Shown in pieces: positions 26,343 to 34,869 of a stretch of DNA of 64,000 nt. A program made the position numbers and the translations under genes. The DNA is from Cryobacterium tagatosivorans (GTDB lineage: Bacteria > Actinomycetota > Actinomycetes > Actinomycetales > Microbacteriaceae), in NCBI RefSeq assembly GCF_004402215.1, contig NZ_SOEZ01000078.1, positions 48,667 through 112,666 on the forward strand, in the 5' to 3' direction. Positions within the stretch are counted from its first letter, which is position 1. Every line of letters starts with the position of its first letter. The notes under the pieces were generated by a model. That model had not been told where the DNA came from. It did no database searches and was given only the letters and a program-made list of their open reading frames with translations.

Positions 26343-29300
26343 TCAGGCTCGTCGGCTCAGTGGCCACAGCCGTTGCACGTTGCTGTGGTGCTGCTCCGCG
26401 GTGTGCTGGGCCGCGGTGTTCGCCGCCGCCAGCCGATCCGCCGCCTTCCGCGCGGCGACCTGGCGGGCCACCTCGAACAGGTCCCAGAGGTTCTCGCCGG
26501 TCACGGAAACGCCCTTCGCGCCGGACCGGCGGGTGCGGCCGCGCACGAGCATATAGTTCGTCGAGAACACCTGCCCGCCGACCCGTTCCTGGGCGTCGTG
26601 GAAGAAGACGACGTTGGAGACCGGGCCGGTGCCGTCGTCGAGGCTGACGAAGACCACCCGCCGCCCGCCCCGCATCGGCGGCGTATTGGTGGCGCGCCGG
26701 ACTCCGGCGATGAGCACCTCGGTCCCGCCGGGCAGCGACCCGAGCGCTGACGCCGGGGTCACCCCGAGCTCGGTGAAGAGGGAGTGGAAGCGTTCCATCT
26801 GGTGGTGGCCGATGGCCAGGTGGAGATCCCGCAGCTCCAGGTCGGTCTGCGTGCGGCCCCGCAGGTCGAGTGAGGTGACGGCGCCCAGGTAGTCGGGCAC
26901 GGGCAGGTCCACATCGAAGGCGAGCTGGTCGTCGTCGATGGCGACGGCCGTGCCCTGCAGCCCCTGGATGTGGGCAAGGAGTTCGTGGCGGCGATCACGG
27001 TCGTAGCCGATGAAACTGTCTAGCGCACCGACCCTGGCCAGGGCCTCGAACGTCCTGCGCCTCGGCCGCACGCGATCCCGGAAGTCCTGCAGCGAGGTGA
27101 AGGGCTGATGCCGGGCGATCCTGGCGCGCTCGGTTTCGCTGCTGCCGGCCAGCTCCGGCAGCGCCAGCCGGATGCCCTGCCGTCCGTCGACGAGTTCCTC
27201 CACCCGGGAATCGAGGGCGCTGTGCTGCACGTCGAGCCCCAGCACGGGGACGCCGAGCGTGCGCGCCTCGGCGACGAGCAGGTCCTTGGGCCACATGCCG
27301 GGGTCGTGGGTGAGGAGGCCGGCCAGGAACACGGCCGGATGGTGGGTCTTCAACCACGCGGACTGGTAGGTGGGCAGGGCGAAGGCGGCGCCGTGGGCCT
27401 TGGCGAAGCCGAAACTGCCGAACCCGGCGAGGACCTTCCAGACCCGGCTGATGACCGCGGGCGGGAACCCGCGCTCGAGGGCGCGCTCTCGAAGCCAGAC
27501 CTCGATCTCGGGGAGCTGGTCGGGTTTGCCCAGGTGGCGGCGGAAGACATCCGCCTTGCCCAGGCCGCAGCCGGTCAGTTCGTCGAAGAGGCGCATCACC
27601 TGCTCGTGGAAGATGACGACACCCTTGGTTTCCCGCAGGATCGGTTCGAACCGGGGGTGCAGGTAATCGGGGGCGACCTCGCCGTGCCGCGCCTGCAGGT
27701 AGAGCAGCGGCATGTTGTTCTGCATCGGCCCGGGCCGGAACAGGGAGATCTCCACGGTGAGGTCGTTGAACACCTCGGGCTGGAGCTTGCCGACCAGCTC
27801 CATCTGGCCGGGGGACTCCAGCTGGAAGATCCCGAGCGTGCGGGTGGAGCGGATGAGCTCATAGGTCGCCGGGTCATCCAGCGGCACCCGGTCGAGGTCG
27901 ATGGTCTCCCCGGTGAGCCGGCGATGCTCGGCGACGGCGTGCGCCATCGCGGACTGCATGCGCACGCCGAGGATGTCGAGCTTGATCAGGCCCATCGGGT
28001 CCATGTCGTGCTTGTCGAACTGGGACATCGGCAGGCCCATCCCGGATGCCTGCACCGGGGTGCGGTCCAGCAGCGAGGTGTCGGACAGGATGACGCCGCA
28101 GGGGTGCACCGAGATGTGCCGGGGGAGCCGGTCGAGTTTCGCGGTCAGGTCGACGAGCAGGTCGAGCTGCTGCGACTCGCGCACCTCGGCGGCCAGCGCC
28201 TCGAGCTCCGGTTTCTCGTCGAGGGCGCGCCGGAAGTCGCGGGCGTTGAAGCGCCACATTTGTTTCGCGATCGCGGCGACCTGGTCGTCGGGCAGCCCCA
28301 GGGCCAGGCCCGCATCGCGCACGGCGCCGCGCCCCCGGTAGGCGTTGGTCATCGACATCAGGCTGACCCGGTCGCTGCCGAAGGTGGTGAAGATGGCCCG
28401 GTAGATGTCGTGTCGCCTGGCCGACTCCACGTCCAGGTCGATGTCAGGCAGGGTCTGGCGTTCGGGGGAGAGAAAACGCTCCCAGAGCAGTCCATTGGAA
28501 AGGGGTTCCACCGACGAGGTGTGGAGGGCGTAATTGAGCACGGAGCCCACGCCGGAGCCGCGCGCCTGGATGCGCACGCCCATGTCCCGGATGAGGTCCG
28601 CGACCCGGGCCACGGTGAGGAAGTAGCTGGCGAAGCCGAGGTGTTCGACGGTCTCCATCTCGTGGGCCAGGCGGGCGTGCGCGGCCTCGACCTGGCCGGT
28701 TCCGGCGTACCGGGTGTCGATGCCGTGCCGCGCGCGCCGCCATAGCTCGGCGACCGGGTCGCCGGTGACGCCGATGACGCTCGCCTCCGGCATGCGCGGC
28801 CGGCCCAGGCCGATGTCGGCGACCGGGTCGAGCGCGCATCGTTCCGCGAGCAGTTCTGTGTCCCGGAGGAGACGCTCGAGGGCTCCACCCTCGTGGGTGC
28901 CGGCGTCGACCACCATCCGGGCGACCTGCCGCATCAGCGCTGCCGGCTTCAGCCATGCCTGCCCGTTGGACTGCAGCTGCTCCAGCTGGGCGAGCGGGGT
29001 GAGCGCGCGGGCGGCGTCGGCGAGGTCGGCCGTGACCGCCTCTTCCGGGGTGCCGTAGCGAACGGCGTTGGTGAGCACGGCCGGCAGCCCCGTGTGTTCG
29101 GCGAGGCCGAGCATCCGGGTGGCCGGGGCCACGCTGCCGGGTCGGCCGGAGTCGGCGAGGTGGCAGACCACCTCGAGGGCCAGCGACCCGGGAGGCATCG
29201 CCCGAAGCCACGACGCCAGGCGGGCACGGGCCTCGGCGGTGTCGCGGCGGAGCAGGGCGGCGCCCACGTCGGAATCGGGACCGATGAGCACCGTGAGGGC

Positions 29301-29744
29301 GCGGAGGCCGGCCAGTTCGGCGAGGCGGGCCCGGTTGATCGACGGTGTCTTGCCGGCCCGGTGGGCGGAGCCGGATTCATGACAAGCAGGGACTTCATGA
29401 CAAGCAGAGACCGCGCGGCAGAGAGCAGCGTAGCCGCGGCCGGACGTGGTGCCGTGCGCGAGCACCACCACCCGCCCGATGGACCGGTGCTCGTCGTCAT
29501 GCACGGCCAGGTCGGCGCCGAGCCCCGGGTGGATGCCCGCCGCCACGCACGCGCGCACGTGCTTGACCGCGCCGTAGAGGCCGTCCCGGTCGGTCACGGC
29601 GAGGAATCCGGCGCCCTGCGCCGCGGCCTGCTCGGCGAGGGCCTCCGGGAGCGTCACGCCGTAGTGCGGGGAGTACGCGCTGGCAACGTGGAGGTGCGGG
29701 AACGCCATGCCCGGTATCGTCCCCGGTGTCATCCCCACTGTCAT
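26343..29744 (-). CDS. dnaE2: Error-prone DNA polymerase DnaE2
   Basis: An 1133-residue C-family polymerase of the DnaE2 type, used in SOS mutagenesis and lesion bypass. The N-terminal PHP domain begins FPHLHVASAYSPHYG. The catalytic acidic residues sit in PDIDLDV at about 433-439, the finger and tau-proximal regions follow, and an OB-fold domain is near the C terminus. The ATG at 29744 overlaps the DUF6504 stop (ATGA) and suggests translational coupling; the ATG at 29708 (MAFPHLH) is the other good candidate. The usual partner imuB is not beside it. The operon should be controlled by the LexA box at 30134. Confidence 0.93.
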   Translation of the reverse strand: MTVGMTPGTIPGMAFPHLHVASAYSPHYGVTLPEALAEQAAAQGAGFLAVTDRDGLYGAVKHVRACVAAGIHPGLGADLAVHDDEHRSIGRVVVLAHGTTSGRGYAALCRAVSACHEVPACHESGSAHRAGKTPSINRARLAELAGLRALTVLIGPDSDVGAALLRRDTAEARARLASWLRAMPPGSLALEVVCHLADSGRPGSVAPATRMLGLAEHTGLPAVLTNAVRYGTPEEAVTADLADAARALTPLAQLEQLQSNGQAWLKPAALMRQVARMVVDAGTHEGGALERLLRDTELLAERCALDPVADIGLGRPRMPEASVIGVTGDPVAELWRRARHGIDTRYAGTGQVEAAHARLAHEMETVEHLGFASYFLTVARVADLIRDMGVRIQARGSGVGSVLNYALHTSSVEPLSNGLLWERFLSPERQTLPDIDLDVESARRHDIYRAIFTTFGSDRVSLMSMTNAYRGRGAVRDAGLALGLPDDQVAAIAKQMWRFNARDFRRALDEKPELEALAAEVRESQQLDLLVDLTAKLDRLPRHISVHPCGVILSDTSLLDRTPVQASGMGLPMSQFDKHDMDPMGLIKLDILGVRMQSAMAHAVAEHRRLTGETIDLDRVPLDDPATYELIRSTRTLGIFQLESPGQMELVGKLQPEVFNDLTVEISLFRPGPMQNNMPLLYLQARHGEVAPDYLHPRFEPILRETKGVVIFHEQVMRLFDELTGCGLGKADVFRRHLGKPDQLPEIEVWLRERALERGFPPAVISRVWKVLAGFGSFGFAKAHGAAFALPTYQSAWLKTHHPAVFLAGLLTHDPGMWPKDLLVAEARTLGVPVLGLDVQHSALDSRVEELVDGRQGIRLALPELAGSSETERARIARHQPFTSLQDFRDRVRPRRRTFEALARVGALDSFIGYDRDRRHELLAHIQGLQGTAVAIDDDQLAFDVDLPVPDYLGAVTSLDLRGRTQTDLELRDLHLAIGHHQMERFHSLFTELGVTPASALGSLPGGTEVLIAGVRRATNTPPMRGGRRVVFVSLDDGTGPVSNVVFFHDAQERVGGQVFSTNYMLVRGRTRRSGAKGVSVTGENLWDLFEVARQVAARKAADRLAAANTAAQHTAEQHHSNVQRLWPLSRRA

Positions 29745-30058
29745 CCCCAGTCGAGAGCCAGCACCCAGGACCCGTCGACATCGTGTCGCAGGTCGTAACG
29801 GTGCTGTTCCTCGCCTCCGCGTGACGCATCGAGGCGCCACAGCTCGGTGTCGATGCGGGTGGGCACCCCGTCGTTCTCCCACCAGCTGGTGCGGGAGAAG
29901 ACCGCCTGGGGCTGCCCGATGACGGTGTGTTCGAATCGATTCCAGATGAACGCGCGCGGATCGCCGTCTGCGGAGAGCTCCACGTCGACCCGCGCGTCGA
30001 TGATCCGCGGGAATGTGATTTGTGAAGATGCGACCTGTGGAAATGCGACCTGCGACAT
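29741..30058 (-). CDS. DUF6504 protein, first gene of the dnaE2 operon
   Basis: A 105-residue protein of the DUF6504 family that in actinobacteria is commonly encoded beside dnaE2 or imuB genes. It has no catalytic motif I recognise; the core RAFIWNRFEHTVIGQPQAVFSRTSWW and RYDLRHDVDGSWVLALDWG is conserved-looking and Trp-rich. The ATG at 30058 has AGAGG at workable spacing. The N-terminal residues contain a short repeat (VAFPQVASSQITFP). Its position directly after a LexA box and its overlap with dnaE2 suggest a role in translesion synthesis, which is an inference. Confidence 0.8.
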   Translation of the reverse strand: MSQVAFPQVASSQITFPRIIDARVDVELSADGDPRAFIWNRFEHTVIGQPQAVFSRTSWWENDGVPTRIDTELWRLDASRGGEEQHRYDLRHDVDGSWVLALDWG

Positions 30059-30081
30059 GGCCCGACCTCTCGTACTGCCTC

Positions 30082-30123
30082 GTGCAGCGTTCATGCACTC
30101 GGCTTGGTGCAACGTTTATGCAC
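30082..30123. promoter_or_regulatory. Two tandem GTGCA-N7-TGCAC palindromes in the dnaE2 operon leader
   Basis: Two 17-bp palindromes, 30082-30098 and 30107-30123, differ at only two central positions and lie 25 bp apart inside a 20-bp direct repeat. On the minus strand the second one contains TGCATAAA, which could be the -10 box of the operon. Two equal operators in phase suggest a second regulator besides LexA, but no cognate protein can be named. Confidence 0.5.
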
Positions 30124-30133
30124 TCGCATGAAC

Positions 30134-30149
30134 TCGAACGTATGTTCGA
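30134..30149. promoter_or_regulatory. LexA (SOS) box upstream of DUF6504-dnaE2
   Basis: TCGAACGTATGTTCGA matches the actinobacterial SOS box TCGAAC-N4-GTTCGA exactly and is 76 bases upstream of the DUF6504 start. This predicts repression by LexA and induction by DNA damage. The divergent moaA gene begins 124 bases away on the other side and may be affected, though this is less certain. Confidence 0.88.
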
Positions 30150-30260
30150 TACTGAAAAGTGTACGCCAGACCTCCGACACCCGCTACAGCGTTGGCGAAC
30201 AGTGCGCGCGCACGGTCACCGGCAACCAGCACGACTGACGCGACCCACCGCTGCGAGGGT

Positions 30261-30272
30261 TAGTCTCGAGGT
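30261..30272 (+). promoter_or_regulatory. Possible -10 box for leaderless moaA transcription
   Basis: TAGTCT at 30261-30266 fits TANNNT and ends six bases before the moaA ATG, with no purine-rich ribosome site between. That spacing would put the transcript start at or next to the ATG, as in the leaderless mRNAs common in actinobacteria. Confidence 0.4.
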
Positions 30273-31397
30273 ATGACCAGCGTCGACGTCTTCGCCCCGG
30301 TACCGGGCGATGCCGCGCGCGCCGAATTGTCGGACACGGAAATGCCGGACCCGCAAATGCCGGACACGGTGACGGACACCCACGGCCGCCGTCTGCGCGA
30401 CCTGCGCATCTCGGTGACCGACCGGTGCAATTTCCGCTGCGTCTACTGCATGCCCAAGGAGATCTTCGGCCGGGACTTCGCCTTCATGGACCGTGACGAG
30501 CTGCTCAGCTTCGAGGAGATCACCCGGCTCGCCCGGATCTCCGTCGCCCACGGTGTGGAGAAGATCCGCCTCACCGGGGGAGAGCCGCTCCTGCGCAAGG
30601 GGCTCGAGGAACTCGTGGGCATGCTCGCCGCGCTCCGCACGCCGGACGGACGCAAGATCGACATCGCCCTGACGACAAACGGCTCCGCGCTCGCGGTGCG
30701 GGCGCAGGCGCTGCGGGACGCCGGGCTCGACCGGGTGACCGTGTCGCTCGATTCGCTCGACGACGCCACGTTCCAGGCCATGAACGACGTGAAGTTCCCC
30801 GTTGCGAAGGTCCTGGGCGGCATCGACGCGGCCCACGAGGCCGGCCTCGGCCCGATCAAGATCAACATGGTGGTCAAGCGCGGCCAGAACGACCAGGACA
30901 TCCTCGCGATGGCCCGCCACTTCAAGGGTTCGCCCTACATCCTCCGGTTCATCGAGTTCATGGACGTCGGCACGAGCAACGGCTGGAAGATGGACGAGGT
31001 CGTCCCCTCCGCCGAGGTGATCAGCCGGATCACGGCCGAGCTTCCGCTCGAGGCGATCGCACCAAACTACGACGGCGAGACATCCGCCAGGTGGCGTTAC
31101 CTCGACGGGAGCGGCGAGCTCGGGGTCATCTCCAGCGTCACCCAGTCGTTCTGCCGCTCCTGCTCCCGGGCGAGGGTCTCGACCGACGGCAAGCTGTTCA
31201 CCTGCCTGTTCGCCACCGAGGGCCACGACCTGCGGGCCCTGATGCGGGCCGGATGCTCGGACGAGGCGCTCACCGAGGTCATGGCCACCATCTGGCGCGA
31301 GCGCACCGATCGGTACTCGGACCTGCGGAGCTCGAAGACCAGGGAGCTGCGCACGACCGGCAAGAAGAAGATCGAGATGTCCTACATTGGCGGGTGA
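30273..31397 (+). CDS. moaA: GTP 3',8-cyclase MoaA
   Basis: A 374-residue radical-SAM enzyme for the first step of molybdenum cofactor synthesis, turning GTP into 3',8-cyclo-GTP. The SAM cluster cysteines are C52, C56 and C59 in CNFRCVYC. The SAM-binding LTGGEPLLR follows, the second cluster is in [10 protein letters not shown] and LFTC, and the C terminus ends in the required GG. A 35-residue N-terminal extension with a repeated MPD segment precedes the core and may be dispensable. It is followed by fdhD after six bases, in a block of genes that use molybdopterin. Confidence 0.95.
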   Translation: MTSVDVFAPVPGDAARAELSDTEMPDPQMPDTVTDTHGRRLRDLRISVTDRCNFRCVYCMPKEIFGRDFAFMDRDELLSFEEITRLARISVAHGVEKIRLTGGEPLLRKGLEELVGMLAALRTPDGRKIDIALTTNGSALAVRAQALRDAGLDRVTVSLDSLDDATFQAMNDVKFPVAKVLGGIDAAHEAGLGPIKINMVVKRGQNDQDILAMARHFKGSPYILRFIEFMDVGTSNGWKMDEVVPSAEVISRITAELPLEAIAPNYDGETSARWRYLDGSGELGVISSVTQSFCRSCSRARVSTDGKLFTCLFATEGHDLRALMRAGCSDEALTEVMATIWRERTDRYSDLRSSKTRELRTTGKKKIEMSYIGG

Positions 31398-31403
31398 GCG
31401 GGG

Positions 31404-32264
31404 TTGAGCCGGATCACAGCTCGCCGCAAGACCATCCGGGTGACCGTCGGCGATTCCGCGACGTCCCGGGTCTCGCGGGAAGACACGCTCGCCGTCGAGG
31501 AGCCGCTGGAGATGCGCGTGAACGGCCGCGCCCTCGCGGTGACGATGCGCACCCCGGGCAATGACATCGACCTCGTCGCCGGGTTCCTCGTCTCCGAGGG
31601 CGTCATCACCCGCGGTGAGCACTTCGCGACGGCGCGCTACTGCGCCGGGGCGACGGACGAGGGCGTGAACACCTACAACGTCCTCGAGGTGACCCTGGCG
31701 CCCGGGGTCGCCGCGCCCGATCCGAGCGCGGAGAGGTCGTTCCTGACCACGAGTTCCTGCGGGCTCTGCGGCAAGGCCAGCATCGACGCCGTGCGCACCC
31801 GGTCGGCCTGGGACATCCGCGATGACTCGATGCGAATCGACCCGGAACTCCTCGTCGCCTTCCCGGACACCCTGCGCGCGGCCCAGGCGGTCTTCGACAA
31901 GACCGGCGGGCTGCACGCGGCGGCCCTGTTCGACGGGACGACGGGGGAGATGCTCGTGCTCAGGGAGGATGTCGGCCGGCACAATGCGGTCGACAAGGTC
32001 ATCGGCTGGGCGCTCAAGGAGGACCGGCTGCCGCTGCGCGGCACGGTGCTGATGGTCTCCAGCCGGGCGAGTTTCGAGCTGGCCCAGAAGGCGCTGATGG
32101 CCGGCATCCCGGTGCTGGCCGCCGTTTCGGCGCCGTCGTCGCTGGCCGCCGAGTTCGCGGCCGAGGTCGGGATGACGCTCGTCGGGTTCCTGCGCGGCAA
32201 CTCGATGGTGGTCTACGCCGGCGGAGAGCGAGTCGAGCAGGGCGAACTGAGCCCCGCGCACTGA
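31404..32264 (+). CDS. fdhD: Formate dehydrogenase accessory sulfurtransferase FdhD
   Basis: A 286-residue FdhD, which passes sulfur to the molybdenum cofactor of formate dehydrogenase-type enzymes. The sulfur-carrying pair C119 and C122 sits in [10 protein letters not shown]. The start is TTG at 31404, six bases after moaA; both genes are probably co-transcribed. The convergent FdhF/YdeP-type oxidoreductase gene is the obvious client. The gene ends before the R2 palindrome. Confidence 0.93.
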   Translation: MSRITARRKTIRVTVGDSATSRVSREDTLAVEEPLEMRVNGRALAVTMRTPGNDIDLVAGFLVSEGVITRGEHFATARYCAGATDEGVNTYNVLEVTLAPGVAAPDPSAERSFLTTSSCGLCGKASIDAVRTRSAWDIRDDSMRIDPELLVAFPDTLRAAQAVFDKTGGLHAAALFDGTTGEMLVLREDVGRHNAVDKVIGWALKEDRLPLRGTVLMVSSRASFELAQKALMAGIPVLAAVSAPSSLAAEFAAEVGMTLVGFLRGNSMVVYAGGERVEQGELSPAH

Positions 32265-32299
32265 CTCCCGCGCGCTGACTCGCGACGGATGCCGTTCAG

Positions 32300-32348
32300 T
32301 TGCGGAGAAAGTACCTTCATTTCGCGCGGGAAGGTACTTTCTCCGCAA
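32300..32348. repeat. Dispersed palindrome, copy R2 (perfect 19-bp arms)
   Basis: Arms 32300-32318 (TTGCGGAGAAAGTACCTTC) and 32330-32348 are exact reverse complements with an 11-base loop. It lies between the convergent fdhD and oxidoreductase genes. It is the best match to the family consensus shared with R1, R3 and R4. A terminator function for both genes is possible; no T run follows. Confidence 0.85.
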
Positions 32349-32407
32349 GTGAAATGCGAGTGGCGCGCTGGGCGAGTGCGAGTGCGAGCGCGAGCCCGCG
32401 GGAGACG

Positions 32408-34723
32408 CTAGCTGAGCTGCGGGGTGCTGTCCTCGGCGCGCGGCAGGAAGCGCACGGCCATCGCCTTGTAGCCGGGGGTGTTCGACTCGCGGGCGACCAG
32501 CTCGCGGTGCATCAGCGCGTTCGCCTCGGGGAAGTAGGCCGCCGCGCAGCCCCGCGGGGTCGGGTAGAAGACCAGCCGGAACCTGTCCGCCCGCCGCTCC
32601 TCGCCCTGGAACGTGCTGATCACGTCGACGAGGTCGCGGTCCGCGAAACCCATGTCGGCGGCGTCGTCCTTGTTGATCAGGATGACCCGGCGGCCGCCCG
32701 AGATGCCGCGGTAGCGGTCATCCAGCCCGTAGAAGGTGGTGTTGTACTGGTCGTGGCTGCGCATGGTCTGCAGGATCAGGTGCCCGGGCGGCGGGGTCAG
32801 GTACTCGAGTGGGCTGACCGTGAACCGGGCCAGGCCGATGTCGGTGGCGAAGCTGCGGGTGTCGCGGGGTGGGTTGGGCAGCACGAAGCCGTTCTTCGTG
32901 CGCAGGCGCCGGTTGAAGTCCTCGAAGCCGGGCAGCACGCGCGAGATGTGGTCGCGGATGACGTCGTAGTCCTCTGCCATCGCCCTCCAGTCGACGCGGT
33001 GGTCCTCGCCGAGCGTCGCCGTGGCCATCCGGGCCACGATCACGGGCTCGGCCAGGAGGTGCTCCGACACCGGCTCCAGCCGTCCCTGCGTGGTGCGGAC
33101 CACGGACATGGAGTCCTCGACCGAGAGCACCTGCCGGCCGCCCGGATGCTTGTCGTCGGTGTCCGTGCGGCCGAGCGTGGGCAGGATCAGCGAGGTCATC
33201 CCGTGCATCACGTGGGAACGGTTGGGTTTGGTGGACACGTGCACGGTCAGGCCGACGCGCTGCAGCGCGGCCCCCAGCGCAACGGTGTCAGAGGCGGCGA
33301 GGGCGAAGTTGCCGCCCATCGACACGAACACGTCGACGGCGTCGTTCTCGAACGCCTCGACCGTGTCGACGGAATCCAGGCCGTGCGCGCGCGGGGCGTC
33401 GATCCCGAATTCCTTGTCCAGGGCATCCAGCATCCACTCGTGCGGCTTCTCCCACACGCCCATCGTGCGGTCGCCCTGCACGTTCGAGTGGCCGCGCACA
33501 GGGCAGGCGCCGGCGCCGGGCTTGCCGAAGTTGCCCTGCAGCAGGAGCAGGTTGATGATCTCCTTGAGCGTGTTGACCGAGTGCGGCTGCTGGGTGAGGC
33601 CGAGCGCCCAGCAGATGATGGTGGCCCTGGATTTCACCATCATCCGCGCCACCGTGGCGATCTCCAGCCGGGACAGCCCGGTCGCCGCCTCGGTTTCGTC
33701 CCAGTCGATGGTCTTGCGGGCGGCCCGGTAGGCGTCGATGCCGTCGGTGTTGGCCGCCACGAACTCGTGGTCGACCACGGAGCCGGGCACGCGCTCCTCC
33801 TCCTCGAGGAGCAGGTGGCCGAGGGCCTGGAACAGGGCCAGGTCGGCGCCGACCTTGATCTGCAGGAACTCGTCGGCGAGGTTGGTGCCCTTGCCGACCA
33901 GCCCCGACGGGGTCTGCGGGTCCTTGAAGTTGAACAGCCCGGCCTCGGGCAGGGGGTTCACCGCGACGATCTTGCCGCCGTTGTCCTTGCACTCGGCCAG
34001 GGCCGACAGCATCCGCGGATGATTCGTGCCGGGGTTCTGCCCGACGACGAAGATCAGCTCGGCCTGGTGGATGTCCTCGAGCGAGACGGTGCCCTTGCCG
34101 ATGCCGATCGTGGGGTTCAGCGCGGAGCCGGATGACTCGTGGCACATGTTCGAGCAGTCCGGCAGGTTGTTGGTGCCGATCGACCTGGCGAACAGCTGGT
34201 ACATGAATGCCGACTCGTTGGCCGTGCGCCCCGAGGTGTAGAAGACCGTGCGCTCGGGCGTCGTCGCCCGGATCCGCTCGCCGATGAGCTCGAAGGCGTC
34301 GTTCCAGGAGATCTGCGAGTAGTGGGTGTCGCCGGGCCGGATGACGACCGGATGCGTGATGCGCCCCTGGTTGCCCAGCCAGTACTCGGTCTTCTCGGAC
34401 AACTCGGCGATGGAGTGCTCCGCCCAGAATTCCGGGGTCACCGTGCGCAGTGTGCTCTCCTCGGCGACGGCCTTGGCGCCGTTCTCGCAGAACTCCGCGG
34501 TCTTGCGGTGGCCCTGCGACTCGGGCCAGGCGCAGCCGGGGCAGTCGGTGCCGTTCCGCTGGTTCAGCCGCAGCAGCGACCGGGCCGTGCGGGTGACGCC
34601 GGCCTGGGCGATGCCGCGGTCAAGCGCCACGACCACGGCCTCGACGCCGGCCGCGGACTTCTTCGGCTTCTTGACGACCAGGTTGTTCTCGTTGATGTCT
34701 TCGACGGGCGCTCCACGTGTCAT
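32408..34723 (-). CDS. FdhF/YdeP family molybdopterin oxidoreductase
   Basis: A 771-residue molybdenum-bisPGD enzyme of the FdhF/YdeP family, related to formate dehydrogenase H. The N terminus has the family motif CPGCAWPE (C61, C64). Core motifs include SGRTANESAFMYQLFAR, NMCHESSGSAL near the metal site, GQNPGTNHPRM and RSHDQYNTTFYG in the C-terminal cofactor domain. No Tat signal is present, so it is cytoplasmic. No selenocysteine codon interrupts it; cysteine or serine would be the metal ligand. The substrate is not certain in this family. FdhD and MoaA next door and the divergent OFA-type transporter suggest formate or oxalate chemistry. Confidence 0.88.
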   Translation of the reverse strand: MTRGAPVEDINENNLVVKKPKKSAAGVEAVVVALDRGIAQAGVTRTARSLLRLNQRNGTDCPGCAWPESQGHRKTAEFCENGAKAVAEESTLRTVTPEFWAEHSIAELSEKTEYWLGNQGRITHPVVIRPGDTHYSQISWNDAFELIGERIRATTPERTVFYTSGRTANESAFMYQLFARSIGTNNLPDCSNMCHESSGSALNPTIGIGKGTVSLEDIHQAELIFVVGQNPGTNHPRMLSALAECKDNGGKIVAVNPLPEAGLFNFKDPQTPSGLVGKGTNLADEFLQIKVGADLALFQALGHLLLEEEERVPGSVVDHEFVAANTDGIDAYRAARKTIDWDETEAATGLSRLEIATVARMMVKSRATIICWALGLTQQPHSVNTLKEIINLLLLQGNFGKPGAGACPVRGHSNVQGDRTMGVWEKPHEWMLDALDKEFGIDAPRAHGLDSVDTVEAFENDAVDVFVSMGGNFALAASDTVALGAALQRVGLTVHVSTKPNRSHVMHGMTSLILPTLGRTDTDDKHPGGRQVLSVEDSMSVVRTTQGRLEPVSEHLLAEPVIVARMATATLGEDHRVDWRAMAEDYDVIRDHISRVLPGFEDFNRRLRTKNGFVLPNPPRDTRSFATDIGLARFTVSPLEYLTPPPGHLILQTMRSHDQYNTTFYGLDDRYRGISGGRRVILINKDDAADMGFADRDLVDVISTFQGEERRADRFRLVFYPTPRGCAAAYFPEANALMHRELVARESNTPGYKAMAVRFLPRAEDSTPQLS

Positions 34724-34869
34724 GAGCCCAGTCTGCCCCTATCGCGGCCGGATGCCGAATACCGCCCCATCCCGGCGCGGCAAGGGTAGAACGCTAGTCT
34801 GTGACACACGGCACACATGCCGACAGCAACGGAGCTGGATATCCAGCTCTCAGGTGATGGGGGATCAGT

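Noticed and set aside
27108..28745. A 545-codon plus-strand frame inside dnaE2
   Set aside because: It is fully antisense to a well-supported polymerase, with no ribosome site and no recognisable domain.
30150..30272. Molybdenum cofactor riboswitch before moaA
   Set aside because: The region is short, shows no conserved Moco-motif features, and the promoter box is almost at the start codon.
32408..34723. Selenocysteine in the formate dehydrogenase homologue
   Set aside because: There is no in-frame TGA and no SECIS-like hairpin was seen; the frame is continuous.
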